Shown here one piece after another: positions 37,595 to 48,388 of a stretch of 64,000 nucleotides of DNA. Under the pieces are notes generated by a model that was not told the origin of the DNA, ran no database searches, and saw only the letters and a list, made by a program, of their open reading frames with translations. Numbering within the stretch: the first letter of the stretch is position 1; each line of letters begins with the position of its first letter. Location of the stretch: contig CAIIXF020000005.1 of assembly GCA_903813345.2 (NCBI GenBank), positions 34,599,375 through 34,663,374 of the forward strand, given 5' to 3'. The DNA is from Owenia fusiformis (Eukaryota; Annelida; Polychaeta; Sabellida; Oweniidae). The position numbers were made by a program, and so were the translations under genes.

Positions 37595-40203
37595 TTATGC
37601 CGTACTTATTTATACAAAAAGTTATCTTGCTTAATTACACTTTTTATTCCAACGAACGAAGTTCGGTAGGGATATAATGAAGCCTTTCGCCCGTCAGAGG
37701 CGTGTCACAGAGGCGTGTACCCTTGGTTTTAGATTAATTGTTATAATTTTGTCGAAAATAGTGGGTTGCTTTCTGGTGCGAAATTTGTCATTCCAAATGC
37801 CCTCCTATTATACTATTGTACTATTAGACATGATCTCAAAAACCATTTGTCCAATCATCCTTAATTTTGGCGTGATAAATGACCTAGGATGTATCAACAG
37901 GTCCTGAAACTTTCAGAAAAATCAGAATAAATTTTAATAATTTTTTGAGCCAATGCCTCGAATATTTTTTGAATAAAATTATTCCCAGCTTCAGACCCAA
38001 AACCATGCATTATGTACAGCCCTTTGCAGGAATTGTCATTATCCATAATCTGAGGGACAATTCAGTTTCACGAGGTCAGCTATGTTCTTGTAATATCGGT
38101 CCGTTGTCATAACTGGATCAACTTTTTGCAAATGTCACAGGGTGTCCCAAAAGGTGCCGGTGCTTGAATTTTGTTAACATCGCACCATTTATGTTCAAAT
38201 TTTCCAATAATCTACTACCATGGGACTTGAACTGCAGTCTGAAATCACTTTATGAAGCGCAGCTAAAGTTATGGTTTCTTGGGCAACATTTATGACACTG
38301 GTGGTCATCCGCAACAGCAACTTCGTAAAGTTAAAATTTCCTAAAGCAATTGTTGTAACCACGGATTTAATAACATTCTCTCTCGATATTGTCATATTTT
38401 ACTTCACGTCAGTCACTATTTTGAATTAAAAGCTAATATGTAAGGTCAGATCGTTGTGGACGAATGAGAACCTTTTCTAACCTTGTATTCGCGAATGCAA
38501 CAAACGCCTGTCGGCTACCGGATGAACTTACTATCTTATTGGCAACTCATTTAAATATGTATAGTACCTGCCACTATTCCATTCATAGTTAAATGGGTTG
38601 GTCGTAAAACAGTAGGTTAATCTGGTAGTCGCTAGTCGCTATTTGCATTTGTGAATACAAGCTAAGTTGTCAAATCGACATGTCAGCTAATTTGTATGAG
38701 TTTTAGCTGTAACGCCACTATATAACATGCCAGTTTAGACAAAAAATGATTCTTTACAAAGTAGAGAAGTGTAATAATATAATTTATAATTGTTTCATAC
38801 TCAACTGATTGGAAAACATATTTATTAAAATACTCTGGCACTCATGTTATTAATATAGCCACTACAACCTGTAAATATGTTACATTGATTTCAATTTAAA
38901 AAAAAAAAAAAAAAAAAATATACACGTTGCCCCGAGTTCTTTGACGTTATGTTATCACAGCAACCATTGCTAAAACAGCGTATTGTTACTTTTGGGACAC
39001 CCTTTACATGTAAGGCCAAAATTCCAATGCGATTATGAAAATGAATAAGTTACACTTTTGAGCCCCTAACTACTAACTACACTTGGAGAATATTCCTGCT
39101 TTAAAATCTTTACTAGAGCTTTTAAAATGGTTTGTATCGTCATTTCAAACATTCGATTTTGATTCCAATATACGATCATATCGTTTGTTGTATTCTTGTA
39201 GTGTTTGTGATGGATTGCATTTTCTATGATTGCGCCATTCACAATTTCTCTGTAGAGAGAACGACCAGTCGAATCATGGTGCAATAATTGATCATATCGG
39301 ACAACATATTGGCGTTAATCTACCATTTGAAAGCCCCAACAAACCATATGTATCAATTAAACCAGCTATCAAAGTCAGCACTACAATATTAAAAGAGACA
39401 CTACTTAAAAATCTCTCTGTAGAATTCTTCGAAAAGAAGGGAAAAGAATGTAAGCGATAAACATAGAAACACACATCAGAGGGAGAAATCAATTCTCGAT
39501 TCACTATTGCACTTAAATTATCACTTTTCCTGACATTGGATTTTCAAGTGTTTCGGTTCGAAATATTTACGAATATTTTGTTTGCCGAACCACATTACAC
39601 CCGACATGTATTCAATATTACTGAGTCCGAAGATTAAGGGTTTGTTTATGACAACCCCGACTCCTGAACCTCAGAAAGCGCCTTTGTGAGCTTAAGAGAT
39701 TATCTAAATCACGCTAGCAAATAAATTATTCCATGGACAGAAGGGATTGCTCAGTTTCTATGGATAAATTACTTCTTTTAAATAGAATAAATACTGTTTT
39801 AATCGAATATATCAATTCTATAAATAACGAAGACATGTTTCTAAATAATATATTATGCCACATTAAATGCTCTTAAAAGAACAAAGTAACTTTTAATTCC
39901 GAATTTAATTTATCTAAATTGATCGGTCCCTACTTGTCACTATTTGTACCTGCTTTAGCGATACTACCAAGCATTCACTTTCAACAATAGGTTACGTAAT
40001 ATAGGCTATAGACTTACCATTTAAATATCGGAAAATCTATTGAATATTCATGAGTGGTCGACAAGGAAAGACTTAACATTTAAAATCATGGTATTGTCGT
40101 TGCCATAATACTAAATACGATTGCCACAAACGACCGCCATTTACGGGAAAAGCCACAGCGTGTACAGAAGTCTTTCCAGGAGCGACGAAATAAAACAATA
40201 AAA
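37595..40203. other. Intergenic DNA between the two caveolin genes
   Basis: No gene recognised. It contains a possible transposon (38,139-39,003) with a poly(A) run of about 23 bases near 38,899. The short open frames around 39,066-39,504 have no family signature I know. Confidence 0.45.
38139..39003. mobile_element. Possible TE with AGGGTGTCCCAAAAG ends
   Basis: AGGGTGTCCCAAAAG at the left is mirrored by CTTTTGGGACACCCT at the right, 865 bp apart. Similar ends occur near 1060 and, weakly, 42,615. Such ends are common in Tc1/mariner-like elements, but the target duplication is unclear and no transposase motif is visible. Confidence 0.45.
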
Positions 40204-41297
40204 ATGTCTAGTGACGTCGTGGATTTATTGAACCGTGATCCCAAGAGCATCAATGCTCATCTTCAGGTAAGTCAATTTTAACAAAATCGAGTATTTTAGC
40301 GTTTTTCCGCATTTTGATCTTTGTTTCGGGTAACTTACTTTCTTGGAAGCCCTTGCCATAACAACGAATGGATTTAAAGTATCTAACTAATGTTTTATTT
40401 TCAACTGCGGAAAATACTATTTAGTACCACTGAAACAAACAAATTGTTTGAGATAACGAATGATTTGCCATAATTGCATGAAAACTTTTAATTTTAATTT
40501 ACCTAAAGATAAATGTATCGAAAATCCATGATCTCAAACAATTTGTTTGTTTTAAACACTTATTAACATTACAGTTCCATCAAGGTAGTCTGTTGTTGAT
40601 ATCTACTGGAATCATTCAACTATTTTATTCCTGCCATTTTCATTTCATTTTACCGGTTGCTATAACGACCATTATACTACAATGTATATATGTTTAAAGT
40701 CGATATTTGATGATCGTCTAGGAAACGTGATTGTTTAAAAGAACTTTGCATAAAACTTTTGGTATAGAAATTCATTAATCCAGCCAAAATATTTATCTAA
40801 GATGAACTTAATATTTGATTCATGAAGTCGTTTTAGCATTTTCAAATTCAAATACAATGGTAAACTTAGAATGACTCTAATTATCAACTAAGAGATCAAA
40901 ATCTGTTAACTAATATTTTTGTTTATGTTTAGGCATATTACTTATACTTTTCATATGATTCTCCTTTCAGGGAGTTGCCTTCGATGAATGCATCGCCGAA
41001 CCCGATGCCGCCCATTCCATGGACTGCATCTGGTCCAACTCCTACAAATGCTTTGAATGCGGCAAAGGTCTCTGCTACAAACTTCTGACCTGTATGTGTG
41101 GTATTTGCATTGCCTTGTACTGGGGATGCACATTCGGAATTATCGCATTTGAGCACGTTTGGTGCATCACTCCCAACCTGAAGGTCCTCGACATCAACTG
41201 CAACATCTGCCAGAGGCTCTACGGTCTGTGCGTGCATTGCATGTGCGATCCTTGCTGCGACGCATTCGCAATTCTCTTCAAATATTTCCAGAAATAG
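40204..41297 (+). CDS. Caveolin (paralogue B)
   Basis: Second caveolin, two exons: 40204-40266 and 40971-41297, phase 0, giving 129 residues. It starts MSSDVVDLLNRDPKSINAH, so it lacks seven residues found near the N-terminus of paralogue A and ends FKYFQK instead of FKYFGKGGE. The signature FDECIAEPDAAHSMDCIW, the hairpin and all 17 cysteines are kept. Exon 2 is about 94 percent identical to that of A by eye, whereas intron 1 is unrelated, indicating tandem duplication with strong selection or gene conversion on exon 2. A poly(A) signal lies at 41,537. No TATA box was found. Confidence 0.93.
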
Positions 41298-41536
41298 ACA
41301 GGGTATTGCTGAAAAATGATGGACAGTTCAATCGGACTATGATGGACATGATCACCGGACACTGAACGTGATTATTGAGCAAACATAATGTATAACACAA
41401 ACACATGTATACATGTGAACAGTATTGACTACATGTGATGTATTCATCGACTGTAGGAAAAATTGAAGCAGCATGGTGTACTGTATTTGTAATGTGGAAC
41501 TTAAGTTCGTTTCTATCTGTAAATACGTCTTTCACT

Positions 41537-41542
41537 AATAAA
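41537..41542 (+). promoter_or_regulatory. Poly(A) signal of caveolin B
   Basis: AATAAA lies about 240 bases after the stop codon. Confidence 0.55.
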
Positions 41543-44500
41543 ATGTACATTTCATTGGCCAAATCAGATTTATTTTAGTTCTTTGTTTGATTTTCTCCAA
41601 TTCTCTTAAATTCCATTCTGATCTGGACTATCCTTTAGCAACTACTCTTATAGTAGATTCTCTCAGGCCGTCAAGAGGACCCGAGTAAACCTTACTAAAA
41701 TTAAGTCAGTTTGTATCGTTAGTTCATCAGTTAAGCTTGTCCATTCTGATCTGGTTAGGTGCGGTCAATAATCTTAATAATTGACCGCAAAATGCACCAA
41801 AGGGGAATGTTGACGGAATTTGCCGAGGAAGAGTGTCCACCTTTCAGTTATATTTAAGAATTGTTGATCTGTAATTGGTTTACAGTATCGGAATATATTT
41901 TTGACAGTCAATCTTTGGATAGTTCAATGTTTGTATCGGGTTGAATAAGTCAAAATTGGGCACACCAGGGTTATCACTAAAGTCCGACTAGAGGTGTAGG
42001 TGAACAACGTCGAAATGCGCGGCACCCCTTGTTAAATAGTTTTGCCTCAAGACTGTGTACCCCCAAGTGTGTTGGGAAGTCGAAGTACACGGGTTGGGGG
42101 GGGGGGAGTACACAGTCTTTTGGGAAGATAACTTGTTAAATGGACAAAGTCACATCAGAATTGCCCAGATAACACCACAGATAAATTAAGTTCTTCAGGG
42201 ACACCTCAAAAACCTATTCCCATTCAAAAGATATGCAAATCGACATAACGGACTTCAAGGAGTCAAAAAACCAAACCTGAAGTCTTACGACAGACACAGA
42301 TGCCCATTGAGCCCATTGAGATCAATCTCCCTAGCAGTACAAGTTAATAGTTTGTAGTTTATACATTGGGTTGATTTACCAGATTTCTCTATTAGTATTT
42401 ATCAATTCAAGGTTAGTTAGTGCCAGATATTATATGATAATGTAGGACAACTATTCACGGGGGACAACTTAACCTGTCACATCGATTGAAATGTCACGTC
42501 ACTATAGTAACCATAACTATACCTGCAATTTATAATGTTTTTTAAACGTTACATTGTTAGTCGCAATACTTGTAAAAATTGAAGACACTTGGTGCAGAAT
42601 TAACATAATGCCAGCACCTGTAACTTTTGGAACACCTGTATTCCAAATTACAACTATTTTTCAAACTAGTTTGAAATTTCAGCTTAGAATGGATGGTTGA
42701 ATTTAGGAGAACGAAATTTCTAATAAATCAATGTGAGCATCCCGGGGTGAGCATACACAAACACAGACACAAATACTCATTTCAGGTGACTTGTAGAAAA
42801 ATGCAGAGCCACAAACAGTACCAAGTCTCTTTTTCAAAGTATGATCATGACTTACTGTACCATTAACAGGTAAAAAAGGTATGTTAGAATATCAACTATA
42901 TACATATTTTAATCCTATAATCGGGTTAATATCATTTGATATTCATCAATAGTTAAAAAAATACAATCTATATAAAACGCGACGGGACCGGGGCGACATA
43001 ATGTTACAGTATTTAGAGTCAAGATCGTGACTGCCATCTATTTTTAAGACTACTATAAATACGATATTTGAAGTTTCCCGATATATCTTACCCCCTATCA
43101 CACCAAACTAGTTCTTACCCGTTCTTGCCAGTCCTACGAAAACGTCGTAAAACGGGCTCAATCTGGCTGTGGTCGGGAAATATATCTAAAATAATTAGCT
43201 ACTTCGTTCATAAACAGTCTTCAATACGTTCATCTCATTCACAGTTCGTTCAGGTCGCACCTAGTCGGTGTGCAACGTCGTATAACACGTCCCTTAATCT
43301 AGAAGTTCATCATGACATGATTACAGAACGGTATGGTCGCCATCGAATTTTGAATCGATTCAAAATTCTAAATCACATTCCCCGTCCGGGAAAGTCCATG
43401 AAGTTCGTAAACAGACCGTAGAACGTTGTAGCTACGTTCATTCCGTTCACACACAGTTTAAAACCAGTTTTGAAGAACGCAGTGGCAACTTGCTTGGTGT
43501 GATAGCTATATTTTGACTAATTCGTTGATAAGTACGTTCTTAATCAGTTTTAACCCGTTTGCAATTAATTCTACCTCGTTCTCAATACGTCCTCAGACAG
43601 TTCAACTCGTTGTAAAAACGTCCTTAGTAGGATTGAAGTGCGACGGTTCCGTTCGTAGTACGTCCAGCTCGTCATTAGTAGGTTGTCACTCGGTCTAATT
43701 GTAGAGCGTGACGACCAAGAGAACATTTTGAGCATCTTCTAAGTTCTAGAGGACCTACCCGTTCGAGTACGTTCGATGAAGTTTGTAAATAGACCCCAAA
43801 CGGTTCTAAGTACGTCCAGTCCGTTCGTACACAGTTGAAGCCCGTTTTCGAGAACGTAGTGAGGACTAGTTTGGTGTGATAGTAGGGTTAGTTACAAGAC
43901 AAAAGATTACTTTTCTTTTATTCATAATTTTAGAACTGCAATATTAGAAATGTTTTTTTTATATTTGTCACTAATATTTCACGAATCATTTGATATAATC
44001 AATGAGTTATTTCACTTATTCGATATTGGCAATTGACTATTTCTACATAAATGGAAATATAGATGGCAGCATGGGTGTTAGAGGGGAATAGTTAATGCAT
44101 TTATCAATACCACAGATACAATGTACATGGGAACAGTTCAACTAATCTACAATATAAAACAATGGCATATTGTATGCGCTGAGATGAAATATTAATACAA
44201 ATGGTCACCAAAAATGTCTTAACATGAGCCATATATCACCCTGTCAAAAGTAATGTCTTGTACTCACTAGGAGTATATGATTCCGAATCATGCAATTCAG
44301 TGTGATCTGTAAATCTGGAGTCGCCGTGATCTTAGAAAAACCTAGAGGTTCTAACATGTTTGTTAACTTAAAGTCAGATTCATTAATTTTTCTCATTTGC
44401 TTAAGTTATCAATTCAAACCTGTGTTCAATAACTATATTTCATTCCATTAACAAAGGTAGCACTGACAATATTTTGCCACAGACTTTTGTTATTCCTTTT

Positions 44501-44621
44501 TCTCGATAATGGTCCATTATGGCATGTAGATTATTACAACATTTGGTGATTATTGTCAATTTAAACTTATTTTCATTTTCTGATTAAACTGAAAATATTG
44601 CGTATCATCATAAACATGCAG
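41543..44621. other. Intergenic DNA upstream of the fibrinogen-domain gene
   Basis: Contains a 74-bp palindromic element at 42,048-42,121 (CAAGACTGTGTACCCCC and its inverse, with a G run of about 11) and a larger element at 43,095-43,882. The missing first exon of the fibrinogen-domain gene may lie here, but I could not identify it. Otherwise nothing recognised. Confidence 0.4.
43095..43882. mobile_element. Element with CTATCACACCAAACTAGT ends and an internal duplication
   Basis: CTATCACACCAAACTAGT starts it and ACTAGTTTGGTGTGATAG ends it. A third end-like copy, GCTTGGTGTGATAG, occurs at about 43,492-43,505. About 115 bp before each of the two right ends are homologous (ACACAGTT, GAGAACGTAGTG-like words), so the right terminus was duplicated. 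The interior is unusually rich in ACGTTC and ACGTCC words. The open frame of 117 codons across it shows no protein family signature. Confidence 0.6.
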
Positions 44622-47114
44622 CGTGCCATAGTATACGGTTGGGCAAGAAACAAAGTGGTGGCGGTGGCCAGGGGATCGTACAAGGAGTCATTCAAGCTGA
44701 ATTTGGGAACCTTAAAGAAGCTATTCAACTCTTGATTGAAAGCCAGGCTGCCCTGAAAACAGATCTGAAAGAAGATTCTACAAGTCTAAGAGACGAGGTG
44801 TCAAATCTGAGGGACGATGTGTCCAATTTGAGAGATGATTTGTCCACTTTGCGAGATGGCGAATCTGATAAAATTTCGAGTATTAGAGACGAGTTGTTCA
44901 ATCTAAGAGTGGATGAATCCGATGTTCGTGATAATCTTGTGGAACTGAAAGAATCGATGCTAGAAATGAGGAGACAGTATAGTGAACTATCAATTAATGA
45001 CAACACCGAGAAAGCTGACACTGACGACACTGAGACCAATGTACCACTGTTTGTCTCAGAAGGTGAGATTACAATGTTTACCTACTCATCCAAGAAAACA
45101 ATTTATCAAACGATTTGTTATAAGGTTCTCGTTTCATACTTTTTCATTGTAATATAAGCGATTCGACGTACATTATATGTTTAATTCTTCCTCATTTGCA
45201 GTTTGTAACAAGTCATCTACAATGTTTCAAGAAATTAAAGATCAGCTGAAAGGGTGCCAACATGATGTGTTATCAACTGAAAGTGACACCAGTGTTCTCG
45301 TCAAATCTGAAGGTAAGAATATTTCGTGCACCAGTACGGCTTTTTCTTTTCAGTGTTTCTTTTCGATAGCAACAAAGTATAACACGTGCATATATGGCAT
45401 ATCATCTCATTAGCACATTATAAAATGTAATTGTTGTAATATTTTACAGTACTCATGTATTTGCAGTTTGTAAGATGTGTAATAAATCATCTAGGATGTT
45501 TGAAGCCATTCAAGAACAAATAAAGAGCTTTCGACATAATAGCCTGGAAACAACGGAGAATGGTATTACTCGTAAATTGTTTTATTATATTAGTGTAAAA
45601 CGTATGAAACATATACTTCAACTTGATATACTTTTCATTTGATATTATCTATAATAAGGTGAGATCTAACGACCATAGGTACCCCCTTTATTCAAATTAG
45701 GTAAAGAACGATTGGAAAAAAGATCTGCAACTCGTCGAAAATCAATTTTGATGTACAGTGTACAATAACATGTAAATACGTATTCGAAAAATCAATTAAG
45801 ATGTAACAAATCATTCTATGAAGTTCGAAATTAAAGGAATAAACGTAAAAATTGAACTGAATAGGCTAAAACGACGGCAAGCAAACTTAAGTTTCTCATT
45901 GTTATTTGTCGGCTTCTAGGAAAGTGTAACGAGTCGATAACGGGGATAGAAACATTGAAAGAAGATCTTGAAATGATGATTCAGGAACAAATGAAGAAAA
46001 TTGTAAAAACGTGTCAGGCAGGATCAGATGATCAAACAAATCCAGGTACATTACATGTAAACAACTTGAAAATAGGCCTATACAGAGAGTGTAAAATGAT
46101 GGAACCGAGCGCGAGATTTCCTTTAAACTTACAAACATGAAATCAAATCAAATCAGAACTGCTTTTTAAAAAAAAAGGAATGACAAGAAATACTGTCAGC
46201 CAATAATTGATAAACTGTGCCAACTTTACTAACTCATTCTTATTTGTCTCTTTAATTGAATGTACAAGATTTTCTCAAATGGACTGGGTGGGTAAAAGTT
46301 AAATAGATTTTAATCAATCAATCAGTACTTACAAAAAATATTGTAAAAAGGTCCTTGGAATCTCGCCATTTCAAACAAATCAGCAGATGGTTTAACTTGG
46401 TTTAAATCTTATCCTTATTCACTTCCAAATGTTTTTGCTATTGGTTTTCCAGAACTTCGTAACAATGTCACAATTTCTGTAGCAGAAGATTGCAGTGGGC
46501 AATCGGATGGAGTCCACATAATAACCACAAGGACTGGTAAACGGTTTCTTGCAAGATGTGAAAGCGGTTGGCTCATACTTGCACACCGCTTCGATGGAAG
46601 TGTCGAGTTCAACCTTGAATGGGCTTCATACAGACAGGGTTTCGGCAATATTTTAAGAGAACACTTTATAGGAATGGACAACATTGTTTCTGTGTTACAA
46701 CAGAAGAGGTACAAAGCCAGGTTTGACCTGACAACATGGGAGAATGAAACAAGATACGCAGAATACATGACATTTGACATTAATGATGAAAAGGACAAAT
46801 ACAGATTAAACATTGATGGTTACAGCGGCACAGCGGGTGATTCGATGCTTAATAACAACCATGGGCAATTCTCCACAAAGGATTCGGATAATGATGACTA
46901 CAGTGAAAGTTGTGCTGTGTATTATCGTGGTCCATTTTGGTGGCGGGCTTGTGGTCCACAAGGCTCTGTCTTTGGCATTTACTCAAAAAGCTCAAAATGT
47001 ACAGAGCCATATGATTGTATAACTTGGCATTATTGGCCTGAGAAACTCCCTGGAGTAGTTAACAATTCTTATTATTCTTTTAAAAAAGTAAAGCTCAAAA
47101 TCCGACCAATTTAA
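44622..47114 (+). CDS. Coiled-coil fibrinogen-related domain (FReD) protein, 5' incomplete
   Basis: Probably an extracellular lectin-like or matrix protein; FReD proteins often act as innate-immune recognition molecules in invertebrates. Exons 44622-45062, 45202-45312, 45467-45562, 45920-46045 and 46453-47114, all joined in phase 1, give about 478 residues without the start. The first listed exon has no in-frame ATG and should be preceded by another. It has a GGGG stretch, then heptads with repeated SNLRDD units, a coiled coil. The next exons each start with a cysteine motif (VCNKSSTMF, VCKMCNKSSRMF, GKCNES). The last exon is a complete FReD: WLILAHRFDGSVEFN, YRQGFGN, DKYRLNIDGYSGTAGDS and the calcium-site region FSTKDSDND, followed by SCAVYYRGPFWWRAC. 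No signal peptide is visible because the 5' end is missing. Confidence 0.88.
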
Positions 47115-47963
47115 ATGAAGTTTTCAGAAATATCATACTACAGATTTCAAGAACGTAGTGAGAAAGTGTTATGTGACTTAGGTATTGGGTAGTGGGTATT
47201 AGTTATATATTATAAAATCTGTAATGCAAATGCGTAATTTGCAATAAGACTTCACTCTTACGTAAACGCCATTTTTAAATGTTGAGAGTATTTTCGCTTG
47301 AACAAGATTTAATTAAAATTAAACCTCATTATAATCTAATGTTAATGATTTAATAATGATGCTCTGTCTTGATGAAACGATCATTAATATTCATGACATG
47401 TTTCATAATGACGACTATATATGGCGGTATCGACATACTGATGTTGACCGGCCATTGATGGACTTAAATAGTAAATTTCATACGTCTCGCATCTTGAAAC
47501 TAAAAGATTGTATGAGAAGCCTTCTATCTAGTTATAGATTCGATGTCATTATATTCTTGTTGTTCGTCAAAATACATCGTCTCATGGTTTCGTTCTTTGG
47601 GATTGTGACTGGTAGTGATTGCTGATTGGTTGGGGATGAGGTGCTAGTCTTGCTTCAAGACCCTGGACTATCTAGTGTTGGATATGCTTGTTTCTACTAA
47701 AGGTGCAACAAAAACTAGTGTAGAGAAAGTGGAAAGTAACTTTGTGACAAATTGTGGCAATACTAATATACTTTAGTCAGTCAGATCGACTAACAAAACA
47801 GTCATTCTCCGATCTCAGTGCATCACATACATGTACACATCATTATTATTAAGTACGTTCATTCTATCTATGTATGGCCTTGTGTTTGGAAGTTGTCAGT
47901 GTATTCGAATTAAAAATATTTAACCGTGACACAGAACATAAGTTTGAAAAGTACAATTAACAT
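47115..47963. other. Intergenic DNA between convergent genes
   Basis: 3' ends of the FReD gene (plus) and the Asp-tail gene (minus) converge here. A small ATTAAA-rich stretch near 47,310 could be the FReD poly(A) region. The 89-codon open frame at 47,356-47,625 has no recognisable motif and is probably chance. Confidence 0.4.
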
Positions 47964-47969
47964 TTTATT
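47964..47969 (-). promoter_or_regulatory. Poly(A) signal of the Asp-tail gene
   Basis: AATAAA on the minus strand, about 230 bases after the stop codon at 48,200. Confidence 0.5.
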
Positions 47970-48199
47970 TTAATCATTTGAGACCATTGGCAGGAGATCA
48001 TGAATACAACGATGCTAAATCAAAAAGCACGCCCATTATAGAGAATAAAACGAATACTTTTTGATTTGATCACAAAATAGTTTCAATTTTGCATGATCGG
48101 TTGTGATAATGTTGTAAGTAGCACATCTTGCTTGTAAATGGATTATGCGACAACTGCAGGTCACATGAATTATAAAATATCCAAAATGTACTTTCGATT

Positions 48200-48341
48200 T
48201 TAATCATCGTCCGAATCGACGTCATCACTATCCAAGTCAAGGCCATATTTCTTCCTGGCCTTTTCGAACAGATCGTCGTCATCATCATCGTCGGAATCTT
48301 CACTTAATCCCAATGACTTCATAGAATTAGAGACATCATCA

Positions 48342-48388
<47 letters not shown>

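Noticed and set aside
43068-43421. 117-codon plus-strand open frame
   Set aside because: Lies within a transposable element with skewed word composition; no protein signature, no splice support.
44725-45039. 104-codon minus-strand frame rich in Ser and Leu
   Set aside because: Shadow of the repetitive coiled-coil exon of the FReD gene.
48337-48385. Trinucleotide run considered as a non-coding microsatellite only
   Set aside because: It is in frame with the Asp-tail exon and encodes the aspartate run, so it is coding.
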